NCBI GenBank assembly: GCA_963457535.1
Contig: OY734803.1
Coordinates: 1,178,001-1,242,000 of the forward strand
Direction of reading: 5' to 3'
DNA: 64,000 nt
DNA from: JAHRAW01 sp028066695
GTDB taxonomy: Bacteria; Pseudomonadota; Gammaproteobacteria; Arenicellales; Poriferihabitantaceae
Numbering within the stretch: position 1 is the stretch's first letter; each line of letters begins with the position of its first letter. Of this stretch, positions 43,808 through 51,835 are shown one piece after another. The notes under the pieces were generated by a model that had not been told where the DNA came from, ran no database searches, and worked only from the letters and a program-made list of their open reading frames with translations. The position numbers were made by a program, and so were the translations under genes.

Positions 43808-45226
43808 TCAGTCCTCAAACCCAAGCACTTTGTTTGATTCTTGCAGGAAGAACTCCCCGTAACTCTTGGGCGGGCTGAAGTTGGCATTTTCATCGAAAGT
43901 GATGTTGTGCACTTTGACCTTGTTTTTCACCGGCTCCAGGTAAATCAGTGAAACATCATCAGGCGAGACGTTCCCTTTCATGATTTCGATGCGAGCGCGC
44001 TTGATCATATAGTCGCTATGCGTTTCAATCACGAAAGAACGATCATGATTTTTAGCAATTTCGGCAAACAGTGAGCACAAAGTTGCTTGACCTTTCGGGT
44101 GCAGGTGGATTTCTGGCTGTTGGACAAGGAACATTGTGTCCGGTTTTGCAGTGAACACGCCCACCAGGACCGGCAGGATTTGGCTGACGCCATACCCCAC
44201 ATCGATTATGCTGGTTTTCAGTCCCCTGGCTGTGACCCGGATCTGAAATGGATTGTTGACAGATTTTCCGAACCGCTTGATGTCAATATCGGTGAACAGC
44301 CCGGAAAATTTTCCAAACTCCGCTAAGTTTTTACGGATTTTCGTCCACTCTTTGACATCTTTTTGCTGCATATTGATCAGCTTCATGGGGACGCCACTGC
44401 CTTCGGGGTCTTCCACCGCCGTACCATGATCATAAGTACGCATTGGTTTGGAGCGAATCGGTGCAACGCTCAAGATGCTGAAATACGTGTATGGCAGAAA
44501 AAATCGCCACAGGTTGTACTGCACGCGAGAAAGATCGCCGATATTTTCAGGCTGAGAACTGAGTGCCTCAACAAAACCAAAAAAACCCTTGGCATTTTCG
44601 CTTCCAGAAAAAGCGAAAGAAGACCGGGCATCCCCGACATCTCCAGACGACAAGCGCCCGGACATTTGCCCCAGCAACACAAAATCTAAAGACAATGCTG
44701 CCAGATTGGAGGTTTCAAGCGTGTATACGGGTTTTTTGCCGGGGCCGATCTCGTGCTTCAGGCTTTTAATTGCCGCAAAAGGGCGAAACTGTCCTTCAGT
44801 TTCAGTTACCTCAAAAACCACTGAGCCTTTTTCGAATTTGAATTCAATTCGTTCAACCCCCGGCTCCGTCCCACTGCCTCGCTCAATTAGCGTAGTGCGC
44901 AGAGAAAACTTTACCGAATCGATCTCAAGCCCGAATCCCAACTCAAAAGATCGGAGTTTTTCAGCACTGTCACTGGTGTTTCTGACAACGTCGGCAAATG
45001 TCCCCATTTTATAGGGTGAAACATTCAAATCGAAAGATGCCCGCGGATCAGAGAAGTTTGCTTGTTTCATGGATACAAAATTCCCCAACGCCTGCATGCA
45101 CCCAAGCACGGTCGACTTCCCGGTGCTGTTTTCACCCACCAGGAAAGTCAGCGGCCGGATGTTAAATTCCTGCCGCCCCGCAAAGCACCGAACGTCTTTG
45201 AGGAAAAATTTCTTGATTTCAGTCAT
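43808..45226 (-). CDS. AAA ATPase (AAA_21/OLD-like) of a two-gene accessory module
   Basis: A 472-residue P-loop ATPase of the ABC/SMC-like AAA_21 type. Walker A is GENSTGKST (residues 31-39), the signature-like GYGVSQILPVL precedes Walker B FLVQQPEIHLHP (about 366-377; QPE in place of DEPE, as in several members), and the H-loop is ETHSDYMIKR (401 on). No TOPRIM domain follows. It is AT-rich (25 G+C in the line at 44041-44100) and inserted between pta and a redoxin gene. With the PIN protein it forms an operon resembling ATPase-plus-effector defence pairs. A -10-like TACAAT lies at 45259-45254. Confidence 0.82.
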   Translation of the reverse strand: MTEIKKFFLKDVRCFAGRQEFNIRPLTFLVGENSTGKSTVLGCMQALGNFVSMKQANFSDPRASFDLNVSPYKMGTFADVVRNTSDSAEKLRSFELGFGLEIDSVKFSLRTTLIERGSGTEPGVERIEFKFEKGSVVFEVTETEGQFRPFAAIKSLKHEIGPGKKPVYTLETSNLAALSLDFVLLGQMSGRLSSGDVGDARSSFAFSGSENAKGFFGFVEALSSQPENIGDLSRVQYNLWRFFLPYTYFSILSVAPIRSKPMRTYDHGTAVEDPEGSGVPMKLINMQQKDVKEWTKIRKNLAEFGKFSGLFTDIDIKRFGKSVNNPFQIRVTARGLKTSIIDVGYGVSQILPVLVGVFTAKPDTMFLVQQPEIHLHPKGQATLCSLFAEIAKNHDRSFVIETHSDYMIKRARIEIMKGNVSPDDVSLIYLEPVKNKVKVHNITFDENANFSPPKSYGEFFLQESNKVLGFED

Positions 45227-45312
45227 TTTGGTCTGATCACCTTTAGGGTCTTCATTGTAGCATTTCCGAGTATATCAGCCCGCGAATATTTTACCCTGCC
45301 GGCACCTGCCAT

Positions 45313-45318
45313 TATACT
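45313..45318 (+). promoter_or_regulatory. -10 box of a probably leaderless pta message
   Basis: ATTATACT with TATACT at 45313-45318, seven bases before the pta ATG at 45326. Transcription would start at or one base before the start codon. No Shine-Dalgarno fits in the gap. Confidence 0.5.
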
Positions 45319-45325
45319 CCCTCCA

Positions 45326-46324
45326 ATGAACCCGCTGGAACAAATCGCCGCGCGGGCGGCGCGGGAGAAGAGGAAGATCGTGCTGCCCGAAGGCGCGGAT
45401 GCGCGGGTGGCGGCGGCCGCGGCGCAGGCGGCCGAGCGCGGGCTGGCTGAGGTGACGGTGATCGCCGAAGGGGGGAAAGCCGAGGCCGGTGCGGCGCATG
45501 TGGTGGACCCGCTGAAAAATGAGCGCGCGGACGCGCATGCCGAGGCGCTGATGCGCGCGCGCAACAAGAATCAAAAAAATGAAATGACGCGCGAGCAGGC
45601 GCTGCGGGAAATCCGCGCGCCGCTGACGCTGGCGATGTGCATGGTGGCATGCGGCGACGCCGACGGATGCGTCGCCGGCGCCGCGCATACCACCGCCGAT
45701 GTGGTGCGCGCCGCGCTGCAAATTGTCGGCGCAAAAGCGGCGGGCGATTCCGCGGACGGACTGGTGTCCAGTTTCTTTCTGATGCTGCACGAACTGCCGC
45801 ACCAGGCGCTGCGCGGCGCCGCGGTGTTCGCCGACTGCGCGATGGTCATTGATCCGGACGCGGCGCAACTGGCGCGCATCGCCATGGACACCGCCGACAG
45901 CGCGGCCGCGCTGCTCGGCATGAAACCGCGCGTCGCGTTGCTGTCGTTCTCCACCGCCGGCAGCGCGCGCCACGCGCAGGTGGACAAGGTGCGCGCCGCC
46001 GGGGAAATTGTCGCGGCGCGGCGCGGCGACATTGAGTTGCTGCCGGAAGTGCAGTTTGACGCCGCGGTCGTGCCGGAAATTTTGGACCGCAAAGCGCCGG
46101 GAATGGCCGGCCTCGCGCCGGCGAACATCTTCATCTTTCCGGATTTGCAGTCGGCGAACATCGGCTACAAAATCGCCGAGCGGCTCGGCGCGGTCACCGC
46201 GGTCGGGCCGATTCTGCAGGGGCTGGCGCGGCCGGTCAACGATTTGTCGCGCGGTTGCCGCGCCGAAGACATCGTCTCGCTGGTTGCGGTCACCGCGCTG
46301 CAGGCGCAGGCGCTTTCCGCATGA
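45326..46324 (+). CDS. pta: Phosphate acetyltransferase
   Basis: Interconverts acetyl phosphate and acetyl-CoA. A single PTA_PTB domain of 332 residues, the short form without the DRTGG region. It shows KRKIVLPEGADARVAAAA, PLTLAMCMVACGDADGCVAGA, FADCAMVIDPDAAQLARIA, MKPRVALLSFSTAGSA and FIFPDLQSANIGYKIAERLG. It would turn Xsc-derived acetyl phosphate into acetyl-CoA, as in known taurine degraders where pta and xsc are linked. The stop overlaps dgcA by 4 bp, so it heads the pta-dgcA-dgcN-EamA run. Confidence 0.94.
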   Translation: MNPLEQIAARAAREKRKIVLPEGADARVAAAAAQAAERGLAEVTVIAEGGKAEAGAAHVVDPLKNERADAHAEALMRARNKNQKNEMTREQALREIRAPLTLAMCMVACGDADGCVAGAAHTTADVVRAALQIVGAKAAGDSADGLVSSFFLMLHELPHQALRGAAVFADCAMVIDPDAAQLARIAMDTADSAAALLGMKPRVALLSFSTAGSARHAQVDKVRAAGEIVAARRGDIELLPEVQFDAAVVPEILDRKAPGMAGLAPANIFIFPDLQSANIGYKIAERLGAVTAVGPILQGLARPVNDLSRGCRAEDIVSLVAVTALQAQALSA

Positions 46325-47379
46325 GCGCGCAAATGCGCATCGCCTTTCGCACTTTGCGCCTGCAAAAGGAGTTTCCGCTGACCATCAGCCGCGGCACCAG
46401 CGCGGGCTCGGAGAATTTGTTCGTGTCTGCAGCGCGCGGCGGCGTCACCGGCTGGGGCGAAGCGGCGCCGGGCGTTCGCGAAGGCGCGAAGAATGCGGCG
46501 GATATGCAAGCCGCGCTCGCCGGGTTTTGCGAAAGCATTGACGACAATGATGACTGGGCGGTCATGCAAATTCACGACCGCGCGCGCGAACGCGGCCTGC
46601 CGGCCTGCGCGATCGCCGCGCTGGACATCGCGCTGTGGGACCGCCTCGCACGCGCCGCCAATCTGCCGCTGCATGCGCTGCTCGGATTCGGCAAGCCGCG
46701 CGCGCCGACTTCCATGACCATCGGCATCAACCCGCCCGAAGTGGTGCGCGAACGCGCGCAGTTGCTGCTGGCGCGCGGCGCGCGCGCGCTGAAAATCAAA
46801 CTCGGCTCGCCCGACGGCGCCGACGCCGACCGTGAAATGTTCGCGCAGGCCGCCGAAAGCGCGCGCGGGCGCGCGGTCAGTTTGCGCGTGGACGCCAACG
46901 GCGGCTGGGATGTCGGGACCGCGCGCGCGATGATGAAGTGGCTGGCCGAGCGCGGCGCCGAATATGTGGAGCAGCCGCTCGCCGAGGGGCGCGAAGAGGA
47001 GTTGCCGGCCTTGTATAAAAACCGGCCGCTGCCGATTTTCGTGGATGAGTCGTGCCGCTTCGCCGAGGATTTGCCGAAATGGGCGCATGCGGTGGACGGC
47101 GTCAACATTAAATTAATGAAATGCGGCGGCGTCAGCGGCGCGCTGCGCATTCTCGCGGCGGCGCGCGCATTCGGGTTGAAAACCATGATCGGCTGCATGA
47201 GCGAATCATCCATGTCCATCTCGGCCGCAGCCGCGCTCGGCGGCGCGCTGGATCACATAGACCTGGATTCACAGCTCAACCTCGCGCCCGACCCGTGCCG
47301 CGGCGCGGAGTTTGTGGACGGCGTGGTCATGCCGAACGGGCGCCCCGGGCACGGCGCGGAGATCGTGCATGCTGAATGA
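46321..47379 (+). CDS. dgcA: Enolase-superfamily epimerase, DgcA-like (N-acyl-D-glutamate racemase / dipeptide epimerase)
   Basis: A 352-residue muconate-lactonising-type enolase superfamily member. The catalytic lysine pair is LKIKLG, metal ligands lie in RVDANGGW, EQPLAEG and VDESCRF, and the second base lysine in VNIKLMKCGG; a capping domain precedes. Sequence alone suits Ala-Glu dipeptide epimerase. The overlapping DUF1611 neighbour makes the D-glutamate pathway enzyme DgcA, which converts N-acetyl-D-Glu to its L form, the better call. Its start overlaps pta by 4 bp and its end overlaps dgcN by 11 bp. Confidence 0.85.
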   Translation: MSAQMRIAFRTLRLQKEFPLTISRGTSAGSENLFVSAARGGVTGWGEAAPGVREGAKNAADMQAALAGFCESIDDNDDWAVMQIHDRARERGLPACAIAALDIALWDRLARAANLPLHALLGFGKPRAPTSMTIGINPPEVVRERAQLLLARGARALKIKLGSPDGADADREMFAQAAESARGRAVSLRVDANGGWDVGTARAMMKWLAERGAEYVEQPLAEGREEELPALYKNRPLPIFVDESCRFAEDLPKWAHAVDGVNIKLMKCGGVSGALRILAAARAFGLKTMIGCMSESSMSISAAAALGGALDHIDLDSQLNLAPDPCRGAEFVDGVVMPNGRPGHGAEIVHAE

Positions 47380-48397
47380 AAAACAAAAAATCGCGGTCTT
47401 CATGGAGGGCAACATTGACAGCGACTACGGCAAGATGGGTTACGGCGTGATGCGCTACGCGCGCAACCCGGTGGTCTGCGTGATTGACTCGGCCAACGCC
47501 GGCAAGCGCGTTTGCGACGCGTGCGATTTGCCGTTTGAATATCCGGTCGCGGCCGGCATGCGCGAGGCCGCAAAGATGGGCGCGGAGGCGGTGGTCATCG
47601 GCATCGCGCCCTCCGGCGGGCGCGTCGCGCCCGAGTGGGAGGAGGCGTTCGCCGAATGCGCGCGGCTCGGCATGTCATTGGTCAACGGACTGCACGACCC
47701 GTTAAGCGAGCGCTTAAAACATTTGCTGCAGCCGGGTCGCTGGATTTGGGATGTGCGCCAGCCGGCGTTCACGCCGCCAATCGCGGCCGCGCGCGCCGCC
47801 GCATTGCCGAACAAGCGCGCGCTGCTGGTCGGCACCGACATGGCCATCGGCAAAATGACCGCGGGCCTGGAAATCCACCGCTGGCTGCGCGCGCAAGGAA
47901 AAGACGCGGCGTTCCTCGCCACCGGGCAGGTCGGCATCACCATCACCGGGCGCGGCATTCCGCTGGATGCGTTCAAACTGGACCACGCATGCGGCGCGGT
48001 GGAAAAGATGGTGCTGGAAGCCGGCGGGCATGACATCGCGATCATTGAAGGCCAGGGCTCGCTGCTGCACCCGGGCAGCAGCGCGACGCTTTCGCTGATG
48101 CGCGGGAGTTGCGCCACGCATTTAATCATGTGCCACCGCGCGCGCATGACGCGGCTGCGCGCGCCGAATTCGGTGGCGATTCCGCCGCTCGCCGATTTCA
48201 TCCGCCTGAATGAGGAAGTCGCGGCCGCGTGCGGCGCGCTTACGCGCGCGGCCGTGGTCGGCGTCGCGCTCAACACCGCCGCGCTTAACGAGGACGAGGC
48301 GCGCGCCGAGATTAAAAAAACCGAGGACGAGACCGGACTGCCGGCCGAGGATGTGGTGCGTTTTGGCGCGGGAAAACTCGGGAAACTGCTGGCGTAA
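47369..48397 (+). CDS. dgcN: DUF1611 protein, DgcN-like D-glutamate N-acetyltransferase
   Basis: A 342-residue DUF1611 protein. The N-terminal Rossmann-like domain (AVFMEGNIDSDYGKMGYGVMR trimmed motif, VVIGIAPSGG) is followed by a P-loop-like C-terminal domain with VGTDMAIGKMTAGLEIHRWL, FLATGQVGITITGRGIPLD and IIEGQGSLLHPGSSA. Characterised marine homologues acetylate D-glutamate, with DgcA racemising the product. The ATG at 47369 lies inside the end of dgcA (11-bp overlap), which strongly implies joint action. It was long annotated only as unknown function. Confidence 0.85.
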   Translation: MLNEKQKIAVFMEGNIDSDYGKMGYGVMRYARNPVVCVIDSANAGKRVCDACDLPFEYPVAAGMREAAKMGAEAVVIGIAPSGGRVAPEWEEAFAECARLGMSLVNGLHDPLSERLKHLLQPGRWIWDVRQPAFTPPIAAARAAALPNKRALLVGTDMAIGKMTAGLEIHRWLRAQGKDAAFLATGQVGITITGRGIPLDAFKLDHACGAVEKMVLEAGGHDIAIIEGQGSLLHPGSSATLSLMRGSCATHLIMCHRARMTRLRAPNSVAIPPLADFIRLNEEVAAACGALTRAAVVGVALNTAALNEDEARAEIKKTEDETGLPAEDVVRFGAGKLGKLLA

Positions 48398-48406
48398 TTT
48401 TTTCGC

Positions 48407-49252
48407 GTGGACGCGCACATCGTCATCATCGTCGCGCTCGCCGCGTTTTTTCACGCGGCGTGGAACGCCACGGTCAAACTCGGCGGCAACAAAATCCTGT
48501 CGCTCGCCGGCATGCAGGTCGCGCTGATATTGCTGGTCATTCCGCTCATTCCGCTGGTCGGACTGCCGCACCGCGACAGTTGGCCCTATGTCGGGATGTC
48601 CATGGTTTTGCATTTCGGGTATTACCTGAGCCTCGCCGGCGCCTACCGCCACGGCGATTTCGCGCAGACCTATCCGGTGGCGCGCGGCTGCGCGCCGATT
48701 TTGGTGACGCTGTTTGGCGTGTTCGTGCTCGGCGAAAATTTCGCGCCGGCCGAATGGGCCGCGCTCGCCGGCATCATCGGCGGCGTCATGCTCATCGCCG
48801 CGCGCCGCATCGGCGAGGTGCTGCAGCAGCGCAAGGCGCTGGTCAGCGCGCTTTGCACCGCCTGCTTCATCGCCGCCTACACCGTCACCGACGGAATCGG
48901 CGGGCGTTTGTCGCTGAACATTCCGGCCTACATGGTGTGGTCGTCGCTGTTCGGCGGCGCGCCGGTGGTGGCCTACGCGCTGCACCGCTGCGAATGGCGC
49001 GAAGTGCGCGCGTTCGCGCCGAAGTGGCGCGTTTGTTTTTTTGCGGCCGCGCTCGGATTGTCGGCCTACTGGATCGTGGTGTGGGCGATGTCCAAGGCGC
49101 CGATTCCGCTGGTCGCCGCGCTGCGCGAAATTTCCGTGGTCATCGCCGCGCTCATCGGCGCGTATTATTTCAAGGAGAAAGCCGGCAAGCGCCGCATCGC
49201 CGCCTCCGTCATCATCTTCTGCAGCATCGCGCTGCTCGGCCTGGCCGGGTAG
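48407..49252 (+). CDS. EamA/DMT-family membrane transporter
   Basis: A 281-residue inner-membrane protein with ten predicted hydrophobic helices in two EamA repeats (first around AAFFHAAWNATVKLGG, second around CFIAAYTVTDGIGG). It has GTG at 48407 nine bases after dgcN. EamA members export or import amino acids and other metabolites; here it may move D-amino acids or a product of the DgcAN route (inference from context). The GVMLIAARRIGEVL and IAALIGAYYFKEK segments end each half. Confidence 0.9.
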   Translation: MDAHIVIIVALAAFFHAAWNATVKLGGNKILSLAGMQVALILLVIPLIPLVGLPHRDSWPYVGMSMVLHFGYYLSLAGAYRHGDFAQTYPVARGCAPILVTLFGVFVLGENFAPAEWAALAGIIGGVMLIAARRIGEVLQQRKALVSALCTACFIAAYTVTDGIGGRLSLNIPAYMVWSSLFGGAPVVAYALHRCEWREVRAFAPKWRVCFFAAALGLSAYWIVVWAMSKAPIPLVAALREISVVIAALIGAYYFKEKAGKRRIAASVIIFCSIALLGLAG

Positions 49253-49281
49253 CGAAAATACAAACCGCGGGCGCGGGCGCG

Positions 49282-49287
49282 CTACAA
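49282..49287 (+). promoter_or_regulatory. -10 box upstream of the dimethylglycine dehydrogenase gene
   Basis: GCTACAAT with TACAAT at 49282-49287, 28 bases before the ATG at 49316. No clear Shine-Dalgarno or -35 is seen. Confidence 0.4.
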
Positions 49288-49315
49288 TGCCCGCCCGGCA
49301 ATTCCCACTCCCGCA

Positions 49316-51772
49316 ATGCCCAGCGAAATTCCACAGCGCGCGAGCGCGGTCGTCATCGGCGGCGGCGTCATCGGCGCGAGCGTCGCCTACCACCTGGCGA
49401 AACTCGGCTGGAGCGACGTGGTGCTGCTGGAGCGGCGGCAGTTCGCCTGCGGCACCACCTGGCACGCGGCCGGGCTGGTCGGCACCATGCGCGCCAACGA
49501 AAGCCAGGCGCGGCTGTGCGAATACTCCATGTCGGTGCTGCGCGAATTGGAGGAGGAGACCGGGCAGTCCACCGGCTTCAAGCAGGTCGGCTCGCTTTCC
49601 ATCGCGCACAGCGACGCGCGCTTTGAGGAATTAAAACGGGTCGCCTCCATGAACAACGCGTTCGGCGTAACGCGCGTGGATATTCTGACGCGCGACGAAG
49701 TCAAGGCGCGCTGCCCGCTGCTGGAATGCGGCGATTTGCTCGGCGGAAGCTGGGTCGCGCAGGACGGCTACGCCAGCCCGGTGGACATCACCGCATCTTT
49801 CGTAAAAGGCGCGCGCGCGCGCGGCGCGAAATGCATTGAAGGCGTCGCGGTCACCGGCATTCTCCGCGACGGCGGCAAGGTCGCCGGCGTGCGGACCGAG
49901 CAGGGCGAAATTCGCGCCGACTTCGTGGTCAATTGCGGCGGCATGTGGGCGCGCGAAATCGGCAAACTGGCCGGAGTAAATGTGCCGCTGCACGCCTGCG
50001 AGCACTATTACGCGGTCACCGAAAAACTCGCCGACCTGCCGGCCGATCTGCCGGTGCTGCGCGACCACGACCGCTGCGCCTATTACAAGCCGGAAGCCGG
50101 CGGAATTTTGGTCGGCGCGTTTGAACAAAACGCGCGCGCCTGGGGCGCGGACGGAATTCCGCATGACTTTTGCTTTGATGAAATCGACGGGCATTTTGAA
50201 GAGCAGTTGATGCCGGTGCTGGAGGACGCGATGGCGCGCGTGCCGGCGCTGCAGAGCGCCGGCTGGCGAAAGTTTTTTTGCGGGCCCGAGAGTTTCACGC
50301 CGGACGACCAGTTCCACATCGGCGAGTCGCCCGAACTGAAAAATTTTTATGTCGCGGCCGGACTGAATTCGGTCGGCATTCAAACTTCCGGCGGACTCGG
50401 GCGCGCGCTCGCCGAATGGATGCACCAGGGAAGCGCGCCGATGGATTTGTGGGGCAACGACATTCGCCGCATGTTTCCGTTTCAGGGAACGCGCCATTAC
50501 CTGCAAAACCGCGTCTCCGAATCGCTCGGCCTGCTCTACGCGCGCCACTACCCCTACCGCCAGATGGAAAGCGCGCGCGATGTCCGCCACTCGCCGGTGC
50601 ACGAATTGCTCGCCGAGCGCGGCGCGTGCTTCGGCGAAACCGCCGGCTGGGAGCGGCCGAACTGGTTCGCACCGCCGGGCGTGGAGCCGAAATACGAATA
50701 CAGTTTCGGCAAGCAAAACTGGTTTGAATATTCGGCGGCCGAGCACCGCGCGTTTCGCGAGGGGGTTGCGCTGTTTGACCAGAGCAGTTTCGCCAAATAC
50801 CTGGTGCAGGGGCGCGACAGTTGCGCCGAGTTGCAGCGGATTTGCACCGCGAACATTGACCTGCCGGCCGGGCGCATGATCTACACCCACTGGCTGAACG
50901 AGCGCGGCGGGATTGAATCCGACCTCACGGTGACGCGCCTCGCCGAGCATGAGTTTTTGGTGGTCAGCGGCGCCGCGGTCTGCCACAAGGATTTGGACTG
51001 GCTGCGCCGCAACATTAAAGACGGCGCGCATTGCTGGGTCACCGACATCACCGCCGCCTGGGCGGTGTTCGGCGTGATGGGGCCGAACAGCCGCGCATTG
51101 CTCGGCGAGGCGCTCGGAGAAGACATGTCGGCCGGCGCGTTTGCATTCGGCGAAGTGAAACCGGTGGAAGTCGGCTGCGCGCCGGCGCGCGCCGCGCGCG
51201 TCTCCTATGTCGGCGAACTCGGCTGGGAATTGTATGTTCCGGTGGACATGGCGCGCCACGCGTTCGCGCATTTATTGCGCGCCGGCGAAAGCCACGGCCT
51301 GCGCCTCGCCGGCATGCACGCCCTGGACAGCGGCCGCATAGAAAAAAAGTTTCCGCACTTCGGCCACGACATCGCCTGCGAGGACACTCCGCCGGAAAGC
51401 GGCTGCGCCTTCGTCTGCGATTTTGACAAGCCGGCATTTATCGGCCGAGACGCGGTGCGCCGGCAACTGGACGGCGGCGAATGGAAACAAAAGCGCCTGG
51501 CGCAGTTTTTGCTGGGCGACCCGGAAGTCGTGCTCTACCACCACGAGCCGATTTTGCGCGACGGCGAAATCGTCGGCCACCTCACCTCCGGCAACTACGG
51601 CCACACCCTCGGCGGCGCGGTCGGCCTCGGCTATGTCCGCAACAAAGGCGGCGTAGACCAGGCATATCTGGACGGCGGCGCCATGGAAATTGAAGTCGGC
51701 GGCGAGCGCATTCCGGCGCGCGCCAGTCTGCGCGCGATGTATGACCCGCGCGCCGGGCGCATGCGCGGCTAA
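49316..51772 (+). CDS. Dimethylglycine/sarcosine dehydrogenase-type flavoprotein (DAO + GcvT)
   Basis: An 818-residue oxidative demethylase. The N-terminal FAD domain has VVIGGGVIGASVAYHLAKLG and GTTWHAAGLVG, whose histidine is the covalent FAD site in this family. An FAO-M-type middle region follows (about 370-425), and a GcvT-like folate domain from about residue 430 has GVALFDQSSFAKYLVQG, FGVMGPNSRALLGEAL and SYVGELGWELYVPVDMA, with a barrel C-terminus. It removes methyl groups from dimethylglycine, sarcosine or a similar N-methyl amine, passing formaldehyde to tetrahydrofolate. The exact amine is not fixed. Confidence 0.9.
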   Translation: MPSEIPQRASAVVIGGGVIGASVAYHLAKLGWSDVVLLERRQFACGTTWHAAGLVGTMRANESQARLCEYSMSVLRELEEETGQSTGFKQVGSLSIAHSDARFEELKRVASMNNAFGVTRVDILTRDEVKARCPLLECGDLLGGSWVAQDGYASPVDITASFVKGARARGAKCIEGVAVTGILRDGGKVAGVRTEQGEIRADFVVNCGGMWAREIGKLAGVNVPLHACEHYYAVTEKLADLPADLPVLRDHDRCAYYKPEAGGILVGAFEQNARAWGADGIPHDFCFDEIDGHFEEQLMPVLEDAMARVPALQSAGWRKFFCGPESFTPDDQFHIGESPELKNFYVAAGLNSVGIQTSGGLGRALAEWMHQGSAPMDLWGNDIRRMFPFQGTRHYLQNRVSESLGLLYARHYPYRQMESARDVRHSPVHELLAERGACFGETAGWERPNWFAPPGVEPKYEYSFGKQNWFEYSAAEHRAFREGVALFDQSSFAKYLVQGRDSCAELQRICTANIDLPAGRMIYTHWLNERGGIESDLTVTRLAEHEFLVVSGAAVCHKDLDWLRRNIKDGAHCWVTDITAAWAVFGVMGPNSRALLGEALGEDMSAGAFAFGEVKPVEVGCAPARAARVSYVGELGWELYVPVDMARHAFAHLLRAGESHGLRLAGMHALDSGRIEKKFPHFGHDIACEDTPPESGCAFVCDFDKPAFIGRDAVRRQLDGGEWKQKRLAQFLLGDPEVVLYHHEPILRDGEIVGHLTSGNYGHTLGGAVGLGYVRNKGGVDQAYLDGGAMEIEVGGERIPARASLRAMYDPRAGRMRG

Positions 51773-51792
51773 AAACGCGCGCCCTTTCCCGC

Positions 51793-51798
51793 TATACT
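51793..51798 (+). promoter_or_regulatory. -10 box of the ilvBHC operon
   Basis: CGCTATACT with TATACT at 51793-51798, about 38 bases before the ilvB GTG. A decayed copy of this promoter and leader is found at 57402-57480. No leader peptide or attenuator hairpin is evident in the short leader. Confidence 0.55.
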
Positions 51799-51835
51799 CC
51801 CCTCCCTTTTCCCAATCCCGCAGACAGGTGCAGCA

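Noticed and set aside
44360..44760. TOPRIM domain in the first AAA ATPase (true OLD nuclease)
   Set aside because: The C-terminus ends about 70 residues after the H-loop and has no E...DxD TOPRIM pattern.
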